This document shows positions 17,263 to 26,122 of a stretch of 64,000 bases of DNA, one piece after another. A program made the translations under genes and the position numbers. Below the pieces are notes generated by a model. The model worked only from the letters and a program-made list of their open reading frames with translations. It did no database searches and was not told where the DNA came from. Each line of letters opens with the position of its first letter. The first letter of the stretch is position 1. Origin of the DNA: Pseudomonas fluorescens (GTDB lineage Bacteria; Pseudomonadota; Gammaproteobacteria; Pseudomonadales; Pseudomonadaceae); the NCBI RefSeq assembly GCF_902497895.1, contig NZ_CABVHQ010000033.1:1-64000 (forward strand), given 5' to 3'.

Positions 17263-18128
17263 TGCCAGCCCCTGCCGCCGCACCACTTCTTGCGGGCGCG
17301 TACCGCGCCTATCGCGTGTATCAGGCTCACGAAGCCACCATGACCGCCGCCGATATGGCTCAGCTCGCACGGGAAATTGCCGAGCGCCAAAACCAGATCA
17401 GGCAAGTGCTGCGCGAGACCATCGAAGCGCTGACCCGTGAAATCGATATCAAGAGTTCGACCTTTGCCGTAGTGGATCGGGGCGGCAACAGCACCGTCGC
17501 CCGACGCGGCAATGAGAACGTGACCTTCAAGGAATACATCGAACGCAAAGTGCCGTTTCGCCCAGCCATCAGCCAGGTGTGCAACGTCGCCTTGCAGATG
17601 CCGATCAAGGTGCCAAGGCGCATCCGCAAGAAAATCGCCGGCGATATCGTGGAAACCACCATTGAGATCGCCCTCAAGCAAACCACCGCCTCGTTGCTGT
17701 TTGAAGCCGTGGACGAGGTGCTGGACTGGCGCAGCCCGCTCAAGGCCGAACCCAATTACAACGGCAACAGCAAAAAAGCGTTGCTGGGTGACCCTGAGAC
17801 TCGTCCCAAGCGATTTGGCAAGGTATTCCCGTTTTGGCCGCGCCCCAGAGAAAGCCTGGCGCCGGATCTGGTGGTCGTCGAGTACCGGCAGGAGCCCTTT
17901 GAAACCGAGAACGTGTTTGCCGCGATCGAGATCAAGTTTCCGCGGGATTGGGTAAGGGATGAACAAATGAAAAATTACGTGAAGCTTATGAAGCCAAAAA
18001 CAGGCGTCAACCCGGAGAAAATTGGCAAGGAGAAAGTGGCGCTGTTGCGGGTGCCTGAGGATTGCACCGGTTTTGCAACGGATGAAAAGAAATCAACGCC
18101 AAACGACCAGACAAGGAAGAAGAAATAA
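17262..18128 (+). CDS. Putative T6SS effector with a VRR-NUC nuclease domain
   Basis: A 288-residue protein encoded one base into the vgrG stop, so probably VgrG-delivered cargo. The C-terminal part fits the VRR-NUC branch of PD-(D/E)xK nucleases: PD (201-202) before VVVEY, then AIEIKFPRD with Glu223 and Lys225, and Gln235/Tyr239 in the QMKNY helix. The first 60 residues are helical, probably for VgrG loading; there is no PAAR domain or signal peptide. VRR-NUC effectors of the TseV type cut DNA in competitors; DNA as target is inferred from family. The lysine-rich tail ends RKKK. Confidence 0.78.
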   Translation: MPAPAAAPLLAGAYRAYRVYQAHEATMTAADMAQLAREIAERQNQIRQVLRETIEALTREIDIKSSTFAVVDRGGNSTVARRGNENVTFKEYIERKVPFRPAISQVCNVALQMPIKVPRRIRKKIAGDIVETTIEIALKQTTASLLFEAVDEVLDWRSPLKAEPNYNGNSKKALLGDPETRPKRFGKVFPFWPRPRESLAPDLVVVEYRQEPFETENVFAAIEIKFPRDWVRDEQMKNYVKLMKPKTGVNPEKIGKEKVALLRVPEDCTGFATDEKKSTPNDQTRKKK

Positions 18129-18130
18129 TC

Positions 18131-19677
18131 ATGAGTACCACTCATCAGATGTTTACCTCCGAAGAACGAGACCTATTTGTCAGGAGTGGCCTAACTCAGA
18201 ATCAGGCACTGAGGAAGCCTCACACAGCGTCAGCCCGTTTATCAGTTTCTACTTCCCGGCGGGCCCAGAAAATCACCTCGAATCATCGCTGCTGCTGGTG
18301 GATATTCACGAAGCCTTCGAACAACTGGCTGGAAATCCTTACACCATTGCTATGCACCCAGCCGCCGCACGTCCCCATCGTTATCCCGCACGCTGGCCAG
18401 ATCTCCGCGAGCAGGCCAGGAAAACCTCCCAATACAAGTACTTTGTTTTCTCTTTCACTGATGAAAAAAACCACGCCTCGTCACCCACGACGGCGGGCTA
18501 TTTTTGGCGCAGTTGGATTGAAGATACAGGGTCGAAAACGGCCTATTCCTCGGTCGTGTTTTATTACCGCTGGCAGTGGTGGCAAGACAACCGTGAGGCA
18601 TGGCGCCGCTTTGTGCTGAAAACGATTGACCTGCTCAAGGCGCATCAGGTCTACAGCGGTTTTGCCATGGCCAATCCTCTAGAGTTTGGCACGCGATCAG
18701 CAGTCACTACCTGGGAGCGGGCGCTAACACCCGCCTTCCATGGGCTGGATATCGACTATGCCTATGGCATGGACGATGAATTGCTCAACGGCATTCGTCC
18801 CCCCACCTGGGCCTTCCTGCTCGCCAATCACTGGCGCGACAAACTGGGCCTGACCCGTGAACAAGTGCGCAGCGCATTAGCGCACCCACGCATCAGCATC
18901 ACCGAATTGCACAGCGGCCAGTGGATCGAACTGGGCGAACAACCGGAGCTCTATCCCGTCGAGCAAGGTGTGCCTGAGCTGCCCATGCTCCTGAACAAGC
19001 TGCTGAAGCCCATCCGTTACGACGACTTGGGGTTGCTGGGTTTCGGCCAATGGGACGGCGACCCCAACGAGCGTTTCACCGATGCCGACAGCCGCCGCTG
19101 GATGGCCCGTTTTGACGCCGACAGTGATTGGCCGACACCGGCATTGCGCTCTATCGCGCCGCCATCAACCTCAGGTCACGCTCGTCCCCAGCTGCCTGTC
19201 AGTGTCATTTCCGGCATGGCCTGCACTCAAACCGGGTGGTGGCTCGTCCCGGGTCAGGCTGATTCCCGGCGAGCATTCAAGCAGGGCGATAGGTTGCCTG
19301 CCCTCGCCAGCGAGTCAGGCGACGGATTGGTGCTCTGGCAGCGCGACCCTGATCAAACCCCGCCTGAGCCAGCCCGTCACGCCAGCAGCAATGAACCGGC
19401 CCCTCGCGCAGGGCGCTGGGAAATGGAGAAAGAGCGCTGGGTCGACTGCGATGTCCGGTTGAACGAACCTCTTCCACGCCATGAAGGCCAGATCGTTCGC
19501 TGGCACTGGACCGTCAGCGGCATGCGCGCGCGCAGTGGCGAACCCTGTCCGTATCCCGGCGCTTGGCTGTGCGAGTACAAACCGGGAAGCAGGCAAGTCA
19601 TCGAATACGAAACGCCCATGCCGAAGGTCAATGGCGAAATCGTCGTCTGGCTCTGGATGGGGCTAGCGCCCACCTGA
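18131..19677 (+). pseudogene. T6SS immunity protein of the DUF3396 type, N-terminal frameshift
   Basis: Two frames are needed. ATG 18131, three bases after the effector stop, opens MSTTHQMFTSEERDLFVRSG, but the body (VSPFISFYFPAG onward, to 19677) is in the -1 frame and has no usable start of its own. The body matches the DUF3396 'type VI immunity' family, for example HGLDIDYAYGM and GIRPPTWAFLLANHW. It ends with repeated modules around CTQTGWWLVPGQADSRRAFKQG and CPYPGAWLCEYKPGSRQ. The span is 1547 bases, not a multiple of three. A one-base deletion near 18180-18230 (or a sequencing error) fits best. Confidence 0.65.
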
Positions 19678-19793
19678 GCCCGATAATCGGCAGCCAAGGC
19701 CGCAGATATCCGGCCCTGCCTGCTACTGCCCTTCAATGACAGCCCGTAGCTGCACAATGAGCTCGCGCGAATTATTTGCCGATGCGCCAGGCG

Positions 19794-20669
19794 CTATTTA
19801 CGCATTTGAGCGCAATAGTCCTGCTCCGGCCTGACCGCTGTGTACCAGACGTAATCCGCTGTGCCTGGCGCCACCTCGGCCCCCTGCTCAGCCAGCATCA
19901 GCACCCGTGTGCCGTCCGACGCCCCGAGATCAAACAGGTGCACCGGCACGCCGACATCCTTGCGCGCGTGATAAGCGCCGGCAAACAACAGTGAAGGAGA
20001 GGGTGCCGCCAACAGGCGCTCGGCCATCCGCCGATCACGTTGCTGCTGGACCGCGAGCATGGCGGGCATTTGCGATTCCGGTAGCAGGCCACAATGGGAT
20101 TCGCGTACTTGCTCCAGCAATTCGAGCCTGACCGAATCCGAGTTCGAACGAGTGCCGCTCAACGCTGGCGCCCGGGTATAAATCTCGCGTATTTCAGCGC
20201 TGCTCAGGTTGGCCGCCAGCAATGGATAAGGCTGCGTCAGGGCAAAGCGCACGATAGGTCCATACAACTTCCAGTCCCAGCCGGATTGCCATGCCAAAGC
20301 TTCTGGCAAGTCATCAGGCCAACCCGTGATCTTCAGCTGAATGCGGACCTGGTCGACATGGGGTTGCTGGTCTGGCGTCAGCATCTCCAACAGCAGGCTG
20401 CCTTGGCCACGGCGCTCGGACAACGCCTGCAACAACCACAATTGCAGCCGGTGGTGGTCAGGGTTGTCGTGCCGCTCGCCGACGATGACCCGTGACGCCT
20501 TGGCCAGGCGCCCGACCAGTTGGTCAGCAGTCAGCAACTCCCCGCTGCCGAGCTCGCGAATCATTCCCGCGCCTTCTTTCGAGCTGCCTGGAGCCGGCGC
20601 GATCGGCAACTGCGTCGCGGTTTGGCAAGCGCCGAGCAGTATCAAAGCCAGTAGCAGAATCGCGCGCAT
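19794..20669 (-). CDS. phuW: ChaN family haem-binding lipoprotein (PhuW-like)
   Basis: A 291-residue lipoprotein with lipobox LGAC (Cys about 15) after a hydrophobic signal. The body is ChaN/DUF399-like: VIVGERHDNPDHHRLQ, LEMLTP, and a late FAGAYHARKDVGVP. ChaN of Campylobacter binds stacked haem and is iron-regulated. It is the last gene of the phuT-phuU-phuV group, 21 bases after phuV, in the position of phuW in the P. aeruginosa phu operon. A role in haem handling at the outer membrane follows from context and family. Confidence 0.85.
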   Translation of the reverse strand: MRAILLLALILLGACQTATQLPIAPAPGSSKEGAGMIRELGSGELLTADQLVGRLAKASRVIVGERHDNPDHHRLQLWLLQALSERRGQGSLLLEMLTPDQQPHVDQVRIQLKITGWPDDLPEALAWQSGWDWKLYGPIVRFALTQPYPLLAANLSSAEIREIYTRAPALSGTRSNSDSVRLELLEQVRESHCGLLPESQMPAMLAVQQQRDRRMAERLLAAPSPSLLFAGAYHARKDVGVPVHLFDLGASDGTRVLMLAEQGAEVAPGTADYVWYTAVRPEQDYCAQMRK

Positions 20670-20690
20670 GGGTTCATTCCAGAATTGCTT

Positions 20691-21458
20691 TTAACGGGCG
20701 ATGATAAGGGGGTGCCCACGCTCCGGATGGGGCTGCACCAGCACCTCCAGGCCGAACACCGCTTTCAGCGGTTCCGGTTGCAGTACCCTCGCAGGACTGT
20801 CCAGCGCATAAGGGCGTCCGCCCTCAAGCAGCAACAGACGATCACAGTAGCGCGCTGCCAGGTTCAGATCATGCAGGATCACTAAAACTGCCGCACCCCG
20901 ACCGGCAAACTCGCGGATCGCTTGCAAGGTGGTGTGCTGATGCAGCGGGTCGAGCATCGAAGTTGGCTCGTCGAGCAATAACGTCTGCCCGTCCTGTCCC
21001 GGCCATAGCTGCGCCAGGACCCGTGCCAGGTGCACTCGCTGCCGTTCGCCCCCGGACAATGCCAGATAACTGCGGCCGTTCAGATGCCCGGCGTCAGCGG
21101 CCTCCAGAGCCGCGGCGATAATTTCCTCGTCGCGGACCCGGCCGCTTTGATGGGGCAAGCGCCCCATACCGACCACTTCCTCGACCCGAAAGGCAAAGTC
21201 CAGGGTCGAAGTCTGTGGCAATACCGCCAGGCGTTGCGCCCTTTGCACACCTTCCCAGTGCCCCAATTCACGCTCATCCAGCCAGACTTTGCCCTGACTT
21301 GCAGGCAGTTCACCGCACAACGCGCCGAGCAAGGTGCTCTTGCCCGCACCGTTGGGGCCGAGTACGCCGAGCACTTCGCCCGGTATGAGTTGCAGATTGA
21401 TATCCGTCAGCACCGTCTTTTTGCCACGGCGAACCTGCAGGTTTTCCGCTCGCAGCAT
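20691..21458 (-). CDS. phuV: Haem ABC transporter ATP-binding protein
   Basis: ATPase of the haem importer. The 255 residues contain Walker A GPNGAGKS, Q-loop, signature LSGGERQRVHLARVLAQL, Walker B LLLDEPTS and the switch histidine in VILHDLNLAARYCDR: the FecE/HmuV arrangement with a complete set of catalytic residues. It overlaps the end of phuU by one base, indicating coupled translation. It is also named HmuV in many genomes. Confidence 0.93.
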   Translation of the reverse strand: MLRAENLQVRRGKKTVLTDINLQLIPGEVLGVLGPNGAGKSTLLGALCGELPASQGKVWLDERELGHWEGVQRAQRLAVLPQTSTLDFAFRVEEVVGMGRLPHQSGRVRDEEIIAAALEAADAGHLNGRSYLALSGGERQRVHLARVLAQLWPGQDGQTLLLDEPTSMLDPLHQHTTLQAIREFAGRGAAVLVILHDLNLAARYCDRLLLLEGGRPYALDSPARVLQPEPLKAVFGLEVLVQPHPERGHPLIIAR

Positions 21459-22495
21459 CAGGCGCGTCCTCGCAACAGCAAATACAGAAAGAACGGTGCG
21501 CCGATAAACGCAGTGACTATGCCGATCGGTAACTCGGCAGGAGCCAGGGCCAAACGCGCCAGCAAATCGGCAAACAGCAGCAGGCTCGCTCCCGCCAGCA
21601 CCGAGGCCGGCAACAAGACCCGATGATCCGGCCCGGCCAGCAGCCGCAACAGATGCGGCACCACCAAACCGACAAAACCGATCATGCCGGCCGCCGCAAC
21701 CGCTGCCCCGACCCCGAGCGCTGTGCAGAACACCAATTCACGCTTGAGCCTTTCGACATCGATGCCCAGGTGATTGGCTTCCGACTCCCCCAACAACAGC
21801 GCATTCAGCGCATTGGCTCGCCGCGGCAACCACAGTGCTACCGCCGCACTCACCAGCAACAGCGGCCAGAGCCGGGAGTAACTGGCGCCATTCAGGCTGC
21901 CCAGGTTCCAGAAGGTCAGGGTACGCAAAGTTGCATCATCCGCCAGATAGGTGAACAGCCCGACTGCCGAACCGGCCAGCGCGGTCAAGGCAATGCCTGC
22001 CAGCAACATGGTCGCCACGCTGGTTTGGCCATTGCGCCGACCGAGGCGATAGACCAACGCCGTCACCCCCAACCCGCCGAGAAAGGCACAGAGTGAAAGC
22101 AAGTAAGGCCCGAGCGCCTCAGGCAGACCGCCAAACAGCGAGCCCCCAACAATGGCGATCGCCGCGCCCAATGCCGCGCCGCTAGAGACGCCGACCAGCC
22201 CCGGGTCGGCCAGTGGGTTGCGAAACAAGCCCTGCATCGCCACGCCGGACAACGCCAGGACACCCCCCACCGCCATGCCCAGCAAGGTCCGCGGCAGACG
22301 AATCTGTCCGAGAATCAACTCGGCCTGCTCCAACCCGTCCGCGGCTATTGGCAACCCCAGCAAACGCAACACCGCGCGCAGGGTGTCAAGCAGCGGCAGG
22401 CTGACCGGCCCCAGGGCCAATGACAGCCAGACCGCCAGCAAACACAGTAGGCTCAGCCCGATAAACAACGCGCGCGGTTTAACCAGAGTGGTCAT
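21458..22495 (-). CDS. phuU: Haem ABC transporter permease (FecCD family)
   Basis: Inner-membrane permease of the haem importer, 345 residues with about ten hydrophobic helices. FecCD/BtuC family features are clear: LPRTLLGMAVGGVLALSGVAMQGLFRNPLADPGLVGVSSGAALGA and the cytoplasmic coupling region GESEANHLGI. Its ATG overlaps the phuT stop by four bases (ATGA). Also called HmuU. It lies within the phuTUVW operon. Confidence 0.94.
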   Translation of the reverse strand: MTTLVKPRALFIGLSLLCLLAVWLSLALGPVSLPLLDTLRAVLRLLGLPIAADGLEQAELILGQIRLPRTLLGMAVGGVLALSGVAMQGLFRNPLADPGLVGVSSGAALGAAIAIVGGSLFGGLPEALGPYLLSLCAFLGGLGVTALVYRLGRRNGQTSVATMLLAGIALTALAGSAVGLFTYLADDATLRTLTFWNLGSLNGASYSRLWPLLLVSAAVALWLPRRANALNALLLGESEANHLGIDVERLKRELVFCTALGVGAAVAAAGMIGFVGLVVPHLLRLLAGPDHRVLLPASVLAGASLLLFADLLARLALAPAELPIGIVTAFIGAPFFLYLLLRGRA

Positions 22496-23379
22496 GGGGC
22501 AGTGTTAGCCGTGGCCGATCCAGCAGGATAAAAACCGCTCGAGAGTTTTACCAGGCTCGCCGGCAAACGTGGCCCGAGTCCGCCCACCAGCAAGGTTGGA
22601 TCGAGTTCGAACACCCGTCCCTCCTTGGCTGCACGGGTTGCAGCGAGGATCGGATTTTCCCTGAACAACGCAGCACGGGCCGCCTCGCCGGACAGACTGC
22701 GATCGGCGAAGACCAGCACGTCGGGATTGAGACTGGCCAGCGACTCCACCGAAAAGGGCTTGTAGCCGCTGTGGGTCGCCAGATTCCGGGCACCGGCCTG
22801 CTGCAGCAACCAGTCTGCCGCGGTGTCCTTGCCAGCCACCAAAGGTTTGCCGCCGGCATTCCCCACCAGCAACAACACGCTCGGTGCTGTTTGCCGGGTC
22901 TGCGCCTGGCTGACCCAGGCCTTGTGCTGCAAGAGTTGTTGCTGATAGTCCTGGAACAGTTGCGCGGCTTTGTCTTCGCTACCCAACAACTTGCCCAGAT
23001 GCTGCAAGTTACCTTGCAAGGCCGACAACTGCGGCCGCGCCGAGAACAACTCGACCTGCACGCCAGCGCTGCGAATCAGCGTCAGCGTCGGCGGCGGGCC
23101 CATTTCTTCGGTTCCCACCAGAATCTGCGGGCGCAAACTCAAAATGCCCTCCGCCGACAACTGCCGCTGATAGCCGATATTGGGCAGCGCCTTGAGTGAT
23201 TCCGGGTGCTGGCTTGTAGTATCCACACCGACCAGCTTCGACTCGCCGCCCAATGCACTGACCCATTCCGACAACGCGCCACCGGCACTGACCCAGCGTT
23301 GCGGCAAGTCGGCCGCAGCGGCCCCCTGGCTGACCAATAGTCCGACACAGAACGCAATAGCGCTGGTACTCAGGCGCAT
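22492..23379 (-). CDS. phuT: Periplasmic haem-binding protein
   Basis: Substrate-binding protein that takes haem from the outer-membrane receptor to PhuUV. It has a cleavable signal peptide (MRLSTSAIAFCVGLLVSQGAAAA, about residues 1-23) followed by a class III (helical-linker) binding fold, with RWVSAGGALSEWVSALGGESKLVGVDTTSQHPESLK typical of HmuT/PhuT. The start at ATG 23379 (295 residues) is set by this signal peptide; the frame extends further upstream without meaning. It heads the operon; a possible Fur box lies 113 bases upstream. Confidence 0.92.
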   Translation of the reverse strand: MRLSTSAIAFCVGLLVSQGAAAADLPQRWVSAGGALSEWVSALGGESKLVGVDTTSQHPESLKALPNIGYQRQLSAEGILSLRPQILVGTEEMGPPPTLTLIRSAGVQVELFSARPQLSALQGNLQHLGKLLGSEDKAAQLFQDYQQQLLQHKAWVSQAQTRQTAPSVLLLVGNAGGKPLVAGKDTAADWLLQQAGARNLATHSGYKPFSVESLASLNPDVLVFADRSLSGEAARAALFRENPILAATRAAKEGRVFELDPTLLVGGLGPRLPASLVKLSSGFYPAGSATANTAP

Positions 23380-23491
23380 AAAAGGTTTTCCTTTGAGGGG
23401 CGGCACTCTGGATCTCGCGTCAATCTGGAATCCGCAAGATCCTCGACAGCCTAATCCGCAAGCACGTGGACAACGGGCGAAGCGGCCATTT

Positions 23492-23510
23492 GATAATTGT
23501 TTGCATTTGC
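23492..23510 (-). promoter_or_regulatory. Candidate Fur box for the phu operon
   Basis: On the minus strand GCAAATGCAAACAATTATC matches the 19-base Fur consensus at 13 positions, with the right half (AATTATC) strongest. It is correctly placed to repress phuTUVW under iron sufficiency. The divergent Rieske gene starts 86 bases to the right and could also be affected. Confidence 0.5.
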
Positions 23511-23595
23511 ACGTCAAGCACGGACATGTTTCGTCCCATGCACTGCGAGCACAGCATGAGCCTTGGCGCAGAGCCTGCGCCACCTGAGGATAGCC

Positions 23596-23913
23596 ATGAA
23601 GTTTCTTTGCACCCACGCCGAACTGGTCGATGCCAGCAGTCGTGGTTTTGATATCGACGGCCAGAAGCTGTTTGCCGTGCGCCGCGAAGGCGAGGTCTAC
23701 GTCTATGTCAATCGCTGCCCCCACCGTGGCGTTGCGCTGGAATGGCAGCCTGATCAGTTTCTCGACCGCAGCGCCAGCATGATCCAGTGCGCCACCCACG
23801 GCGCACTGTTCCTGATCGAAACCGGCGAATGCGTCGCCGGTCCCTGCGCCGGGCAGTCCTTGATCGCCCTCACCTGCAAGGAAGACGGCGAAGGTATCTG
23901 GGTCGAGCTTTAG
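23596..23913 (+). CDS. Rieske [2Fe-2S] domain protein
   Basis: A 105-residue soluble Rieske ferredoxin-like protein. The cluster ligands are present: CPHRG (about residues 36-40) and CATHGALF (about 65-72), each giving one Cys and one His. No signal peptide or membrane segment, so a cytoplasmic electron carrier is likely; the partner is unknown. It starts at MKFLCTHAELV, and an upstream in-frame extension of eleven codons is not family-like. It ends four bases into the convergent sfsA gene. Confidence 0.85.
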   Translation: MKFLCTHAELVDASSRGFDIDGQKLFAVRREGEVYVYVNRCPHRGVALEWQPDQFLDRSASMIQCATHGALFLIETGECVAGPCAGQSLIALTCKEDGEGIWVEL

Positions 23914-24623
23914 CCGTTCAGAATGACTTCCAGGCGGCGGTCGATGCAGACCTCTTCAGCGGTCAAGCGCACGCCGTAAGCCAACACCTCGACCCCTGAC
24001 GCAACCGCCTCGCGCAGCGCCGCGGCATAGACCGGGTCGATCTCCCGGGCCGGACGTACCGCCTCGATGCCGGTCAGATTGACGCAGTACAGCTGCACCG
24101 CGCGAATGCCGTCTCGCGCCAGGCAAGCCAGCTCGCGCAGGTGCTTGGCTCCGCGCTGGGTCACCGCGTCAGGAAAGGCGGCTATCGCCAGGCTATCAAA
24201 GCCCAGGGTGACACTTTTGACTTCGACAAAAGCCGGGCCGCCTGGGTAATCCAGGCGGAAATCGATCCGGCTATTCTCCTGCCCGTAAGCGACTTCGCGC
24301 TTGAGCCCGGTAAAGCCATTGAGCTCAGTGATCAAACCAGCGTGCAATGCCTCCTCAATCAAGCCATTGGCGCGTGCCGTGTTCACGCACGCCAGGCGTC
24401 CCTGCGGGGTTTCGCTGATCTCCCAGGTGCCGGGCAATTTGCGCTTGGGGTCGTTGGAACGACTGAACCAGACCTGACCGCCTTCGACCATGCAGTTGAA
24501 CATCGATCCGGTATTTGGGCAGTGAATGGTGAGCAACTCGCCGTCAACGGTTTCGATATCCGCCAAAAACCTCTTGTAGCGACGAAGCAATCGACCTTCT
24601 TCAAGTGGTGGATGAAAGCGCAT
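23910..24623 (-). CDS. sfsA: SfsA DNA/RNA nuclease
   Basis: SfsA ('sugar fermentation stimulation') family, 237 residues. The N-terminal OB-like domain begins FHPPLEEGRLLRRYKRFLADIE. The C-terminal PD-(D/E)xK-like part shows RIDFRLDYPGGPAFVEVKSVTL with the Asp, Glu and Lys in order. E. coli SfsA was first described as a regulator of maltose metabolism; family members were later placed among nucleases. Its start overlaps the end of the aminotransferase gene by one base (TGATG), so the two are co-translated. Confidence 0.93.
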   Translation of the reverse strand: MRFHPPLEEGRLLRRYKRFLADIETVDGELLTIHCPNTGSMFNCMVEGGQVWFSRSNDPKRKLPGTWEISETPQGRLACVNTARANGLIEEALHAGLITELNGFTGLKREVAYGQENSRIDFRLDYPGGPAFVEVKSVTLGFDSLAIAAFPDAVTQRGAKHLRELACLARDGIRAVQLYCVNLTGIEAVRPAREIDPVYAAALREAVASGVEVLAYGVRLTAEEVCIDRRLEVILNG

Positions 24624-25795
24624 CAGCCCTGCCAGCTCCGCAAACCGCGGGCAATCCGCTCGACAGCTTCCTGCAAACGATCCAGGTTTTGAGTGTAGGC
24701 AAACCGCACGTGATGGCCGGCCTGATACCGACCGAAATCCAGCCCCGGGGTAATCGCCACGTGCTCGGTTTCCAGGAAGTGCCGGCAGAAAGCGAAGGCA
24801 TCTCCGCCAAATGCGCTGATATCCGCGTAAAGATAGAAAGCGCCTTCCGGTTCCACGGCAATGCCGAACCCCAGTTCGCGCAAAGCCGGTAACAGGAAGT
24901 CACGCCGGCGGCCGAATTCGGCGCGACGCTCTTCGAGAATGCTCAGGGTATCGGGCTCGAAGCAGGCCAGCGCGGCGTGCTGGGCCATGCTTGGGGCGCT
25001 GATATAGAGATTTTGCGCGAGTTTTTCCAACTCACCGACCGCGGCAGGCGGCGCCACCAGCCAACCCAGGCGCCAGCCAGTCATGCCGAAGTATTTCGAA
25101 AAACTGTTGAGGACAAATGCCTCGTTATCGACTTCCAGCACGCTGGCCGCATCAGTGCCATAGGTCAGGCCGTGATAGATCTCGTCCACCACCAGGTGAC
25201 CGTGGCGCGCCTTGATTGCGGCGGACAACCCGGCCAGTTCGTCGCGAGTCAGAATGGTCCCGGTCGGATTGGCCGGAGAAGCCACCAGCGCGCCGACACT
25301 GTCCTGATCCCAATGGCGTGCAACCAGCTCTGGAGTCAGCTGATAACGCACATCCGGACCAACCGGCACCAACTGTGCCGCGCCTTCTACCAGGCGCAGG
25401 AAGTGCCGGTTGCACGGGTAACCCGGATCCGCCAGCAACCAGTGCTTGCCCGGGTCGACCAGCAAACTGCTGGCCAGCAGCAATGCCCCCGAACCACCGG
25501 GGGTGATCAGAATTCGCTCGGGATCGATATCCAGGCCATAACGCTGCTGATAGAAACCCGAGATGGCTGTGCGCAACTCCGGGATTCCACGGGCGGCGGT
25601 GTAACGGGTCTTCCCCGCGGTCAGCGCGGCCTGGCCGGCCTTGATGATCGGCTCGGCCGTGGTGAAGTCGGGCTCGCCGATTTCCAGGTGAATCACATCG
25701 TGTCCGGCCGCCTGCAACTCGTTGGCACGCGCCAGCAACGCCATGACGTGGAAAGGTTCGATAGCGCGGCTGCGCGCACTGTAGGGCTGAGCCAT
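24623..25795 (-). CDS. Class I/II pyridoxal-phosphate aminotransferase
   Basis: A 390-residue fold-type I aminotransferase. The PLP lysine is in NSFSKYFGMTGWRLGW (about Lys231), and SPANPTGT and the late HVRFAYTQN arginine region are family features. The aspartate-aminotransferase-like subgroup suggests an amino-acid substrate, but the exact one cannot be read from sequence. The start is ATG 25795 at MAQPYSARSRAIEPFHVMALL, the usual beginning; a longer frame upstream is not family-like. It is upstream of and coupled to sfsA. Confidence 0.88.
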   Translation of the reverse strand: MAQPYSARSRAIEPFHVMALLARANELQAAGHDVIHLEIGEPDFTTAEPIIKAGQAALTAGKTRYTAARGIPELRTAISGFYQQRYGLDIDPERILITPGGSGALLLASSLLVDPGKHWLLADPGYPCNRHFLRLVEGAAQLVPVGPDVRYQLTPELVARHWDQDSVGALVASPANPTGTILTRDELAGLSAAIKARHGHLVVDEIYHGLTYGTDAASVLEVDNEAFVLNSFSKYFGMTGWRLGWLVAPPAAVGELEKLAQNLYISAPSMAQHAALACFEPDTLSILEERRAEFGRRRDFLLPALRELGFGIAVEPEGAFYLYADISAFGGDAFAFCRHFLETEHVAITPGLDFGRYQAGHHVRFAYTQNLDRLQEAVERIARGLRSWQG

Positions 25796-26122
25796 TAGCC
25801 TTCCTTCAAGGGTGAGCAAAAAAATGATTCTACCCAATGGAGGGAACGAGCGAGAGCCTGAAACGGTCGGATTTATCAGATAACCGGAACAACCCATGCG
25901 TTTGGCTCCGGATTGACTAAAATCAATATTTGATCAGGCCTCCAGACCCACCAGACAAGGCTTTGCAAGCTTTTGCAAGCACCTCGGACCGCTGGCTCGT
26001 CAACAGAGAGTAGCGCGGTCCGATTTGATCTGGTAAGTTCGCCCGCTTGCAGCCGCAGGGCCGGCAGGTGCCGGTGATGGAGCAATCCTGCGCAATGGAT
26101 TACAAGAGTAGAGGCGGTCCAC
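25796..26122 (+). other. Region upstream of dksA
   Basis: A divergent intergenic region of 327 bases with no gene. It contains a tandem TTTGCAAGC repeat (25962-25980) and an eight-base inverted repeat CGGACCGC/GCGGTCCG (25985-25992 and 26015-26022) with a 22-base loop. The repeat lies about 100 bases before dksA and could form a hairpin in its leader. No T-run follows. I could not assign a promoter with confidence. Confidence 0.4.

Noticed and set aside
18131..18280. Programmed -1 ribosomal frameshift in the immunity gene
   Set aside because: I found no X XXY YYZ slippery heptamer in the overlap. A one-base deletion or sequencing error is simpler.
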